Source: a virus. From it: a stretch of DNA of 42,356 nucleotides. The DNA is taken from positions 1-42,356 of IMG/VR virus record IMGVR_UViG_3300005941_000013, one strand, 5' to 3'. Both the position numbers and the translations under genes were made by a program. Below, piece after piece: positions 28,729-36,657 of the stretch (positions within the stretch are counted from its first letter, which is position 1; each line of letters opens with the position of its first letter). The notes under the pieces were generated by a model. The model worked only from the letters and a program-made list of their open reading frames with translations. It was not told the DNA's origin and ran no database searches.

Positions 28729-29181
28729 GTGGCAAATAATTTTTACGCAGCTAAGCAGATGAAACTTTCCACGTTTGGAGTAAGTTATGACGATACTGCG
28801 GCTAATACAACATCGACAACAATTTTAAATTGCGACCCTAATAGGAGCAGGTGTATACTGTCTTTATTCGTAACTGGTACCTCTACAAACACTAATGATC
28901 AGTATGATGTAATTGATATTGGCATTGGCCTAGCCTCGTCTGCGGGCTACGGTACCGGAAACTCGACAAGAATAATACAGAGTGTAAAAATATACCCTGA
29001 CACAACAGCTATAATAATTGATAGAAGAAGTCCAGTATATTTAAATGTAGCGTCGACGAATTCATATAATAATCTAGTATTTACGCATAATGAAAAAAGT
29101 GAGCCGAGTTTCTCCAGGCGATTTGATTTTGTTTGTAGTTTTATTGAGTTTACAGACGCCGCCGGCGCGCAAACCTGGTAG
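28729..29181 (+). CDS. Small virion-type protein, paralog family member 5 (GTG start)
   Basis: 150 aa. GTG start preceded by AAAGGAAG. The N-terminus (MANNFYAAKQMKLSTF) resembles a small virion protein type common in marine T4-like phages, which starts MANNF and has a 'strand - x - leucine/serine-rich hairpin - P' plan. It carries CILSLFVTGTSTN as strand pair, AIIIDRRSPVYL as hairpin motif and FDFVCSFIEF as the last strand. Likely a virion decoration or fibre-end protein. Confidence 0.7.
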   Translation: MANNFYAAKQMKLSTFGVSYDDTAANTTSTTILNCDPNRSRCILSLFVTGTSTNTNDQYDVIDIGIGLASSAGYGTGNSTRIIQSVKIYPDTTAIIIDRRSPVYLNVASTNSYNNLVFTHNEKSEPSFSRRFDFVCSFIEFTDAAGAQTW

Positions 29182-29197
29182 TAAGGATAAATTAAAA

Positions 29198-29701
29198 ATG
29201 GGAAACGTAAATTTTGCACCTGGAACTCAAATGGTTTTGATTCCTGGAAATTCTTCAGCTTCGGCGTATTTTTATGCTGCATCCCGCGGTGTATCGAATA
29301 CCTTTGGCGGTATATTTGAAATTCAGAGTGTAAGAGTTGTTAACCCTACAGGAAACTCTAGTTTCTCAGCTGATTACAAAATAAAAAGTGGTTTGGAGGT
29401 CGTTGGCTCTTCACCATCTCCTAATTTCGGAAGTGAATATAGATTTGGTACCTATGAACACCCAGGTGGGTCGATAATAGAAATAATTGATAGAGATACT
29501 CCGTTATGGCTCCGTGGAGGCCAAGGTCCAGGTCTAGGCCAAGGCGGGCAAAACACTGTTACTGCTAATATATCTGTTTCTACTAATAGTAATAATACGG
29601 CGGTCTTGCCTCACATGCTTGTAGTTTATAAATACTATAGAAATATAAATTTTGATACATTCACGAAAAATTCAATTGGGCTTGTAAATAATGTCGAGTA
29701 A
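29198..29701 (+). CDS. Small virion-type protein, paralog family member 6
   Basis: 167 aa from the ATG at 29198 (AAGGA at about 29183). The frame stays open upstream to 29090, but that would overlap the previous gene by 92 nt, so the later start is preferred. IFEIQSVRVVNPTGN is the first strand pair, IIEIIDRDTPLWLRGG the hairpin motif and LPHMLVVYKYYR the last strand. A Gly-rich loop (GQGPGLGQGGQN) follows the motif. A TATAAATA sequence lies inside its 3' end (29627-29634). Confidence 0.7.
   Translation: MGNVNFAPGTQMVLIPGNSSASAYFYAASRGVSNTFGGIFEIQSVRVVNPTGNSSFSADYKIKSGLEVVGSSPSPNFGSEYRFGTYEHPGGSIIEIIDRDTPLWLRGGQGPGLGQGGQNTVTANISVSTNSNNTAVLPHMLVVYKYYRNINFDTFTKNSIGLVNNVE
29627..29634 (+). promoter_or_regulatory. 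Possible internal late promoter before the MAM-like gene
   Basis: Perfect TATAAATA in the 3' end of small paralog 6, 78 nt before the ATG of the MAM-like protein. Candidate only; it encodes part of VVYKYY and may be chance. Confidence 0.3.
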
Positions 29702-29711
29702 GGATAGTTAG

Positions 29712-30479
29712 ATGAGCGTAAATTTTGAAAGAGGAAGTCTAAGGCCTAATTTGGGTTCTCAGGTGACGCAGGCCGAGCGCGAGAACCAAATGCCTTGGGA
29801 CGACGACCAAAGACATAGTATAACAAATTATAAGTCTAATATAGCATATAAGACTATTGAAGGTGGCGTTCATATGGCGGCTAATGTTTCTGGAGCAGGA
29901 TATTGGTACAATAATAACGACGGTCAGAAAACCGGTGCACCGCCCGGTGATTATACAATAGATACAATATCCGGTAATCAAGGTACCTCCTGGCTTACTA
30001 AAACCTATGATGCTACTACTTACATTGGTAATACTTGTAGACTTATTTTTCACTACACGGGCGGCTCTAGTTATACCGGTGATGCCCAAATAGGAAATGT
30101 CACTATAGGCTCTACTAACTATAGTTTTGAAAGTAACGCTGAAGGTTGGCGTACTACGCAATCGAATAGTTCAGCTATGGATAAAGACAACTATGATCAA
30201 GGAAACTTTGCTTTCAACCTTATTCAAAATGGCACTTCAGCAAACCGCTGGAACCGAGACGCAGGTGGTACAGGTTCTGGAGGTACTGGCCTTGTCGGCA
30301 ATGGAGCCGCCGGAAGCCAGTATCTTTACGCAGAGGTTTCTGGTTCAGGGTACCCCAGCAAAGACTTTATTTGCGATTCTCCTACTTTTGTTGTAGATAA
30401 CGGCACCTTTAATGCAGTGCTTGGTATGTATGGCGCGACAATAGGCACTCTTGATATATATCTTAGAGTAATATCTTAG
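29712..30479 (+). CDS. Virion protein with MAM-like domain
   Basis: 255 aa. Residues 1-60 (VNFERGSLRPNLGSQVTQ) are a specific N-terminal part. From about residue 100, CRLIFHYTGGSSYTGDAQIG looks like the end of one jelly-roll unit. Residues about 138-255 read as a MAM-like domain: F139-E-x5-W146 (YSFESNAEGW), a TGSGGTGLVGNGAAGSQYLY stretch, YAEVSG, and a final strand set LGMYGATIGTLDIYLRV. MAM domains are adhesion modules best known from animal cell-surface proteins, and related jelly rolls occur in marine phage and bacterial proteins. The assignment is by pattern, so a carbohydrate-binding jelly roll is the main alternative. Confidence 0.7.
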   Translation: MSVNFERGSLRPNLGSQVTQAERENQMPWDDDQRHSITNYKSNIAYKTIEGGVHMAANVSGAGYWYNNNDGQKTGAPPGDYTIDTISGNQGTSWLTKTYDATTYIGNTCRLIFHYTGGSSYTGDAQIGNVTIGSTNYSFESNAEGWRTTQSNSSAMDKDNYDQGNFAFNLIQNGTSANRWNRDAGGTGSGGTGLVGNGAAGSQYLYAEVSGSGYPSKDFICDSPTFVVDNGTFNAVLGMYGATIGTLDIYLRVIS

Positions 30480-30502
30480 AGTATCATAATAAGGAATAGA
30501 AA

Positions 30503-31693
30503 ATGACAGTTAATTATAGATGGGGCTCACGCGGAAATGTTATTTCTGCAATAGATAGCTTAAGACAAGATTTAAATCCTCACTATACTATGAACCGCGG
30601 TGAAATTGGCGGGTCGTTTAATACTAAATTTATTTCTGACTTTGACTACGCAGACAGGTTCGCTTCTTATGCAGGTTCTAGTCTGTCCTTCACCGTGTAT
30701 GATGTAGCCGATCCACGTAATACTAGACATCAAGCTTTACAGGCCGCTGGAACTATTACTGCCAACATTGGATGGTCTTATACCCAAACTGTTACGCTTG
30801 AACCTGCTAGTTATATGGTTTTATGTATAGGCGCCGGAGGAGGGGCAGCAGGAACTGGATCAAACCGTGGAGGCGGCGGAGGTGGTGGAGGCGGCCTTGC
30901 ATATATCAATTTTACTCTTACAGCTGCTACATCGTGCCAAATATTTGTAGGAATGCCTGGAATTACGATAAATGCTGGTACTACAAGCGCAGGTAGTTGT
31001 GGAGGATCGAGCGGTATCAAATTAAATGGAGTTAACGCATGTGCAGCCGAAGGTGGCCAAGGCGGAACGCCTGCTGGCAGCAGCGGTACCGGAACTACTA
31101 CTCAAGCGGCCCAGGGCGGGGCAAGACTGCCGTTGTCATTTTCTTTTAGTTCAGTAAATATGTCTAGTAGTGGTTTTTCGCAGGGCGGCGCAACTGGCGG
31201 CCGGGGAGGCAGATGGGCATATAATAATGCTGGAGGAGCCGGAGGAGGAGCAGCTGGATATTCAGGCAACGGAGGGATTGGTGCGTATGGGAATAACAAC
31301 ACAGACGGTACCAGTGGCGGTGGAGGTGGCGGAGGCGGAGGCGGTAGTACGAATTCGAATTGCGGTGGCGGTGGCGGAGTAGGTATATACGGTCAAGGCA
31401 GCTCTGGTTCTGCTGGGTCAGCTGGGAACCCCGGGGCAGGAGGTTCAGGCGGGGCGAATGGATTTAATGGCTCAGCTACATCTGACGGAGGAAACTATGG
31501 CGGCGGAGGAGGAGCTGACGATGACGATTTTACCTCAGGTTCTAGCTATAACGGATATGGCGGATCAGGCGCAGTAGTTATAGCGACTCAAATAGCAGGC
31601 GGCTATCCAAGTAGCTTTACCGCGCCTCTCTATGAAACGGTCAATAGTCTACCTTCTGGAACCACAGCAAACCAGTACTATGGTAATCCATAA
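30503..31693 (+). CDS. Glycine-rich adhesin (polyglycine type)
   Basis: 396 aa, AAGGA before the ATG. Residues 1-110 form an N-terminal part with RWGSRGNVISAIDSLRQDLN. From about residue 110 the protein is dominated by glycine, with runs of 8 or more (near residues 130 and 275) and GGAGGGAAG-type units separated by short strands. It ends with GGSGAVVIAT, the usual closing strand of phage glycine-rich adhesin domains (family often named Gly_rich_2), then 35 residues. Such domains are host-range determinants at fibre ends (compare the polyglycine loops of the gp38 adhesin of T-even phages, a different fold placement). Last gene of the adhesion cassette before the glycosyltransferase. Confidence 0.8.
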   Translation: MTVNYRWGSRGNVISAIDSLRQDLNPHYTMNRGEIGGSFNTKFISDFDYADRFASYAGSSLSFTVYDVADPRNTRHQALQAAGTITANIGWSYTQTVTLEPASYMVLCIGAGGGAAGTGSNRGGGGGGGGGLAYINFTLTAATSCQIFVGMPGITINAGTTSAGSCGGSSGIKLNGVNACAAEGGQGGTPAGSSGTGTTTQAAQGGARLPLSFSFSSVNMSSSGFSQGGATGGRGGRWAYNNAGGAGGGAAGYSGNGGIGAYGNNNTDGTSGGGGGGGGGGSTNSNCGGGGGVGIYGQGSSGSAGSAGNPGAGGSGGANGFNGSATSDGGNYGGGGGADDDDFTSGSSYNGYGGSGAVVIATQIAGGYPSSFTAPLYETVNSLPSGTTANQYYGNP

Positions 31694-31701
31694 AAAGACC
31701 A

Positions 31702-31709
31702 TATAAATA
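31702..31709 (+). promoter_or_regulatory. T4-type late promoter of the glycosyltransferase gene
   Basis: Perfect TATAAATA in the 48-nt gap, followed by ACACTGA, the same ACACT extension as at 10955 and 34743. AGGA at 31732-31735 is the ribosome site of the next gene. Confidence 0.82.
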
Positions 31710-31741
31710 ACACTGATATTTTTTACAATGTAGGATTAATT

Positions 31742-34738
31742 ATGAAAATTGCGATTATTGATTTATTAGGTTTAACTTATGATGGATATACTCTCGGATC
31801 TAGAGGATTAGGTGGTTCTGAATCTGCTGTAATTCTTATGTCTGCAGAGTTACAAAGACTAGGTTTTGATGTTACAGTTTTTAACAACTGTGAAGATTCT
31901 CAAGCTAGCCCTGGCACTTATAGTGGTGTAAAATATGTAGACCACGATTCAGCAGATGCTACTGAGTTTTACGACGTAGTAATATCTTCTAGATCAGTTT
32001 TTCCATTTTTTGCTGGTCATAAGTACGCAGAAATGTGTAGCCGGGCGAGCTATAAAGTAATATGGATGCATGATACCTTTTGTGAGGGTGATGAGCACAT
32101 TGAAACGATGCTTAATCAAGGAATAGTAGACCAGCTATTTACCTTATCAGATTTTCACACTAACTATGTTTTAAACTGTGAACATGGCGCTAAAAGAAAT
32201 TTTGAAGTATTAAAAAATAAAATATTCCAAACAAGAAACGGTGCTGTCAAAAGAATCGAAGATAACGATAGTTTAGCACATAAAGAAAAAAATCATTTCG
32301 TTTATAATGCTTCTGTAACAAAAGGATTAAAGCCTTTACTAAATCACATCTGGCCCAAAGTAAAAGAAAAAATACCTGAAGCCAAGCTAACAGTGATAGG
32401 TGGTTACTATAGATTTAGAGAGGGTGCTGAGCCTGATGCTCAAGAAAAAGATCTAGAAGCATTTAAAGAAAGTATAGATCCAGCATTAGATGTTACATTT
32501 ACTGGCGTTATTAATCAAAATCTAATAGCTAATATACTACAAAAAGCTGGATTTATGTTATATCCCACTGACTTTCCTGAAACATTCGGTATATCAACTT
32601 TAGAAAGTTTGTTATATAATACGCCTGTTATTACGTGTAACTTTGGTGCTTTAGAATCTACGGCTTTAGACTTAGCATGTTATAAAATAGATTATGCTTC
32701 GGTACCAAATAGCTTATTTCCTAATATTAATGAAGAAGCGCAGTCAGATCTTTTTGTAGATTTAGTAATTAATGCTTACAGCGACGACTACTTGTTATCT
32801 CAAAAAAGATCCTATTGCGGTGTACTTGATGATATTCATAGTTGGAGCAGCGTAGCTATACAATGGAAACAGCAAATATATTTTAAATTAGAAAAATATC
32901 TAAATGTAAATGAATATAAAAAAGCGCAGTATATTAACGATAAAGTGAACAGAGTTTTTAATAAAACATTTTTAAATGAAATTGAAAGGCAAGTATTAAG
33001 AAAAACAAGTGTTGAAAAAAGAATAGTTATAATTTCTCCTTTTAGAAACGCTGAAAGATATTTACAAACTCACTGCGAATCTATTGATCAACAAGATTAT
33101 GATAACTATCTGCATATTATGATAAATGATGCTTCTGATGATGGAAGCGCCGATGTTCTTAAAAAGTTTGAGAATGACCAAAGGATTATAATAGATAACG
33201 TAGTTAGAAAGGGATGCATCGCTAATCAGCTTCATGTTATTAGTAAACACTGTAAGCGTGGTGATATTGTAATGCTATTGGATGGTGATGATTTTCTAGT
33301 AAGTAATAATAGTATTTTTAATTACTATAACGAGGTATATCATCAAGGGTTTAGATTTACTTATGGGTCATGCTGGAGTCTTGCTGACGGTATTCCGCTA
33401 ATAGCGCAGGACTATCCTGTAGAAGTTAAGAAGGAAAGAACATATAGAGACCATCTATTTAATTGGAAAATTCCTTATACCCACTTAAGAACATGCGCAG
33501 CAGAATATTTTTGGGATATTCCTACTAGCCGATTTAAAGATGATGATGGAAATTACATTACCAGCGGAGCTGATAATCCGTTATTTTATGAGCTAATTGA
33601 AAAAGTCGAGTGGCAAAGAATAAAGGCAGTTAAAGAGATATTCTGCTACTACAATGATCTAAACCCGCTGAATGATTATAAAGTGAATTCCGAAGAACAA
33701 AATATAAACGCTAATCGGTCTTATGAAAAGATTCCTCTTATAGAGAATAATACAACAATGAATGAAACTAAAAAAATACTGATAGCAATTCCTACTAATG
33801 CTGGAATTGAGCCCGACACATTTAGATCAATCTATAATATGTCTGTCCCCGAAGGATATGAAACGCACTTTGAGTTTTTCTATGGCTATCAAATAGATCA
33901 AATTAGGAATCTAATTGCGGACTGGGCTAAAAAGTTTGATTACCTATTTAGCATTGATAGCGATATTATTGTGCCTAAAGATGCCCTTACTAAAATGCTA
34001 TCCTACAATAAAGATGCGGTAAGTGGTGTTTATATTCAAAGATTCCATGATAAGCAAACTAGTGAATTATATTACTTGAAAGATGGACGTCATTTAAACT
34101 ACCAAACAAATGAACTACCCCAGAATAGTGTAATTGAGGTTGATGCATTTGGTTTAGGGTGCGCTCTTATAAAGAGTGAGGTATTTAAAAATATAGATTA
34201 TCCGCATTTTGTGTATTCTTCTGCATTAGATCACTCACAAACTTTATCTGAAGATGTATATTTTTGCATGAAGGCAAAAGAGAATAGGTTTAAATTATAC
34301 GCAGATACAAGTATTATATGTGACCATATTGGCAAGCACAATTTTAAGGTAGGGTCTATGATGGCTTCTGAAGAAAAAGAAGCACTAGAAGTTAAAAAAC
34401 TTACATATGATATTGAAGGAGATAACTTATATAGTACATCTAATGATCAAAAGACTTTGCTACTAGAAAATTGCAATGACGCGTCTCTAGACATACTTAT
34501 TCCTCAGCATCTCATCGAATTCCCTAAATGTATTAGAATTGACTCACGAAAAAAGGAGTTAGAAATACTAAATGGATCAACACTGGTGTTAGAAAAATGC
34601 GAAGAAGTTGTAGTTAGAATTTTAAATGACCAACCTGATACGGATAACATACTTCAACATCTAGTTGATATGGAATTTAAGCTTATTTCTAAAGTAGAAA
34701 ATGAATTTGACAAAGACTATTACTTTAGTAGATTATAA
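31742..34738 (+). CDS. Three-domain glycosyltransferase (GT4 + GT2 + GT-A)
   Basis: 998 aa, cytoplasmic by sequence (no signal or membrane segment). Domain 1 (about 1-380) is a GT-B/GT4 enzyme, with LGGSESAVILMSAELQRLGF at the start and the E-x7-E motif E280...E288 (FPETFGISTLESLLYNTPVI). Domain 2 (about 430-650) is a GT2-type GT-A fold, with IISPFRNAERYL, NDASDDGS and the metal-binding DGDD at 514-517. Domain 3 (about 675-880) is another GT-A-like domain, with LIAIPTNAGIEPDTF and DSD at 739-741, then VDAFGLGCALIKSEVF and a DHIGKHN ending. The last 100 residues are unassigned. Three nucleotide-sugar transferases in one chain suggest that a short glycan is built stepwise. The gene has its own late promoter and sits between virion genes, so virion protein glycosylation is more likely than early DNA modification; this is inference. 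Confidence 0.88.
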   Translation: MKIAIIDLLGLTYDGYTLGSRGLGGSESAVILMSAELQRLGFDVTVFNNCEDSQASPGTYSGVKYVDHDSADATEFYDVVISSRSVFPFFAGHKYAEMCSRASYKVIWMHDTFCEGDEHIETMLNQGIVDQLFTLSDFHTNYVLNCEHGAKRNFEVLKNKIFQTRNGAVKRIEDNDSLAHKEKNHFVYNASVTKGLKPLLNHIWPKVKEKIPEAKLTVIGGYYRFREGAEPDAQEKDLEAFKESIDPALDVTFTGVINQNLIANILQKAGFMLYPTDFPETFGISTLESLLYNTPVITCNFGALESTALDLACYKIDYASVPNSLFPNINEEAQSDLFVDLVINAYSDDYLLSQKRSYCGVLDDIHSWSSVAIQWKQQIYFKLEKYLNVNEYKKAQYINDKVNRVFNKTFLNEIERQVLRKTSVEKRIVIISPFRNAERYLQTHCESIDQQDYDNYLHIMINDASDDGSADVLKKFENDQRIIIDNVVRKGCIANQLHVISKHCKRGDIVMLLDGDDFLVSNNSIFNYYNEVYHQGFRFTYGSCWSLADGIPLIAQDYPVEVKKERTYRDHLFNWKIPYTHLRTCAAEYFWDIPTSRFKDDDGNYITSGADNPLFYELIEKVEWQRIKAVKEIFCYYNDLNPLNDYKVNSEEQNINANRSYEKIPLIENNTTMNETKKILIAIPTNAGIEPDTFRSIYNMSVPEGYETHFEFFYGYQIDQIRNLIADWAKKFDYLFSIDSDIIVPKDALTKMLSYNKDAVSGVYIQRFHDKQTSELYYLKDGRHLNYQTNELPQNSVIEVDAFGLGCALIKSEVFKNIDYPHFVYSSALDHSQTLSEDVYFCMKAKENRFKLYADTSIICDHIGKHNFKVGSMMASEEKEALEVKKLTYDIEGDNLYSTSNDQKTLLLENCNDASLDILIPQHLIEFPKCIRIDSRKKELEILNGSTLVLEKCEEVVVRILNDQPDTDNILQHLVDMEFKLISKVENEFDKDYYFSRL

Positions 34739-34742
34739 CTAT

Positions 34743-34750
34743 TATAAATA
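34743..34750 (+). promoter_or_regulatory. T4-type late promoter of the neck-terminase operon
   Basis: Perfect TATAAATA with ACACTAA following, starting 5 nt after the glycosyltransferase stop. It would drive gp13 through gp17 as one coupled transcript. AGAGG at 34771-34775 precedes gp13. Confidence 0.85.
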
Positions 34751-34780
34751 ACACTAAGAATTTTAGCTTCAGAGGTCGCG

Positions 34781-35533
34781 ATGGCAATTAATAGCAGAGA
34801 CGAATTTATAGACTATATAAAAAGAGATTTAGGCGATCCTGTAATCGAGATAAATGTTGAAGAACAGCAGCTAGATGACCGCATAGATGAAGCTCTTGCG
34901 TATTGGAGAGAGTACCACTCTGATGCTGTCCATAGAACTTATATCAAACATCAGTTAACAGCAGAAGATATTACCAACAAGTTTGTTACTGTACCAAGTG
35001 ATACTCTTCATGTCGTTCGAATGTTTAGTCCAGGGTCAAGCACTACTTCATCAAGAAATTTCTTTGATATAAAATACCAGATGCATCTGAATGACATTGC
35101 TGATTTGCATTCTTATATCGGAGATCTTGGATATTATGAGCAGATGCAGCAGTACCTATCGCTTTTAGATATGCAACTAACTGGAACGCCTCAAGTAAAT
35201 TTTGTTCGTAGACAGTATAGACTCTATATACGTGGAGAAATTGAAGATAAAGATCTTCTTGAAGGAGATTATATAATTTTAGAGGCATATGCCTATATAG
35301 ATGAAAATACATTTTCAAGTATATGGAATGATATTTGGCTAAAAGAATATGCTGTAGCTCTGGTTAAAAGGCAGTGGGGTACTAACTTAATGAAGTTTGA
35401 TGGGATGCAGTTGCCTGGCGGAGTACAGATCAACGGTAGACAGATATATGAAGACGCTATGCAAGAAATAGAAAAACTAAGAGAAAGAATTAGATTAGAA
35501 CACGAGCTTCCTGCAGATTTTTTCGTAGGATAA
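34781..35533 (+). CDS. gp13: Neck protein gp13 (head completion)
   Basis: 250 aa (T4 gp13 is about 309). The N-terminus is typical of marine gp13: DEFIDYIKRDLGDPVIEINV, then Q-L-DDRIDEALAYWREYHSDA. The middle (VTVPSDTLHVVRMF, NFFDIKYQMHLNDIADL) and the C-terminal helix IYEDAMQEIEKLRERI also fit. With gp14 it forms the neck that seals the filled head and receives the tail. It lies immediately downstream of a late promoter and 3 nt before gp14. Confidence 0.9.
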   Translation: MAINSRDEFIDYIKRDLGDPVIEINVEEQQLDDRIDEALAYWREYHSDAVHRTYIKHQLTAEDITNKFVTVPSDTLHVVRMFSPGSSTTSSRNFFDIKYQMHLNDIADLHSYIGDLGYYEQMQQYLSLLDMQLTGTPQVNFVRRQYRLYIRGEIEDKDLLEGDYIILEAYAYIDENTFSSIWNDIWLKEYAVALVKRQWGTNLMKFDGMQLPGGVQINGRQIYEDAMQEIEKLRERIRLEHELPADFFVG

Positions 35534-35536
35534 CTC

Positions 35537-36412
35537 ATGGCAACTAATTTTTATTTTAGTCAAAAAGTAAGATCGGAACAAAATCTTTATGAGGATCTAG
35601 TAATAGAATCTCTTAGGATGTACGGTCAAGACGTGTATTATATACCCAGAGATATTCTTGAAGAAGATAGGATTCTTAGCGACGATATACCTTCTCAGTT
35701 TAATTCATCTCATAGAATTGAAATGTACATTGAAAACATTGAGGGCTTTGACGGAGAAGGTGATCTTTTTACAAAATTTGGTGTAGAAATTAGAGATCAA
35801 GCCACGTTTGTGGTATCTCGAAGAAGATGGAAACAGCTTGTAGCTAGATATGATAATGAGGTTGAGGGCTCAAGGCCCTTTGAAGGAGACCTCATATATT
35901 TAGGACTAACTAAAAAATTGTTTCAAGTGATGGCTGTAGAACACGAATCGCCGTTTTATCAGTTGAGCAATCTACCGGTTTTTAAACTGAGGTGTGAACT
36001 ATTCGAATATTCAGGCGAAATTATGGACACTGGTGTTGAAGAAATTGACGATATAGAAAGAGAATATTCTTATACATACAATGTAAGAACTGCAAATACC
36101 GATGTTAATTTTGAGGTAGGAGAAGAAGTAACTCAGACATTGGCAGACGGAACTGTAATGTATGGCGAAGTATCGTATTGGAAAGAATCTACTCGATCAC
36201 TTTCACTTGTAGGTGTAGGATCAAATGATCCAGGTAATTTGCATACATTCGTAAGTGGAAGAAGTATTAACAGTATAAATGGTAGTGTTTTGATTGAAGC
36301 TGTGACAGAAGAAAATAATATATCTAACAATGAACAAAACTCAGACTTCGATACAATTGGAGATGGTTTCTTAGATTTCTCAGAATCTAATCCATTTGGT
36401 GATCCATCATGA
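35537..36412 (+). CDS. gp14: Neck protein gp14 (head completion)
   Basis: 291 aa (T4 gp14 is about 256). Diagnostic sequence at the start: MATNFYFSQKVRSEQNLYED, then LVIESLRMYGQDVYYIPRD. VVSRRRWKQL and GDLIYLGLTKKLFQVMAVEH are conserved core segments, and the C-terminus NPFGDPS is typical. Partner of gp13 in the neck. The stop overlaps the next start (ATGA at 36409-36412). Confidence 0.92.
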   Translation: MATNFYFSQKVRSEQNLYEDLVIESLRMYGQDVYYIPRDILEEDRILSDDIPSQFNSSHRIEMYIENIEGFDGEGDLFTKFGVEIRDQATFVVSRRRWKQLVARYDNEVEGSRPFEGDLIYLGLTKKLFQVMAVEHESPFYQLSNLPVFKLRCELFEYSGEIMDTGVEEIDDIEREYSYTYNVRTANTDVNFEVGEEVTQTLADGTVMYGEVSYWKESTRSLSLVGVGSNDPGNLHTFVSGRSINSINGSVLIEAVTEENNISNNEQNSDFDTIGDGFLDFSESNPFGDPS

Positions 36413-36657
36413 CAGAAATTTTTGATTTCGGATTTACTGCAGTAGATGAAGATGAGCTCGAAGCAGTTCAAAAAGTTGCGAGTGAAGCAACGTCAACTGA
36501 AGAACGGCTGAACGATTTATATAACGCTGTTATTCCTCTTTTGAATAACCTTAAAAAGAACCCAGAAAAAGATTACATTCTTTGGCCTAATAGATATGAA
36601 AAAGTAGAACAGTTTGAAACTCATTTACAACAGATTTATAAAGGTACACTTAATTAA
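36409..36657 (+). CDS. Conserved small protein between gp14 and gp15
   Basis: 82 aa. Start coupled to gp14 (ATGA) and stop coupled to gp15 (TAATG). It is acidic and helical, with EDELEAVQKVASEATSTEER, LNDLYNAVIPLLNNLKKNP, and DYILWPNRYEKVEQFETHL. A small protein of this type (helical, with 'DYILWPNR') occupies the same place in other marine T4-like phages, but I know no proven role. Its fixed place in the neck operon suggests it helps head-tail joining or head formation. Confidence 0.82.
   Translation: MTEIFDFGFTAVDEDELEAVQKVASEATSTEERLNDLYNAVIPLLNNLKKNPEKDYILWPNRYEKVEQFETHLQQIYKGTLN

Noticed and set aside
29090-29197. Upstream extension of small paralog 6 to 29090
   Set aside because: It would overlap the previous gene by 92 nt and lacks a better ribosome site; the ATG at 29198 has AAGGA and aligns with the family N-terminus.
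31102-31302. Minus-strand proline-rich reading frames opposite the glycine-rich adhesin
   Set aside because: Pro/Ala/Leu-rich antisense frames arise automatically from GGN glycine codons; no ribosome site or family match.
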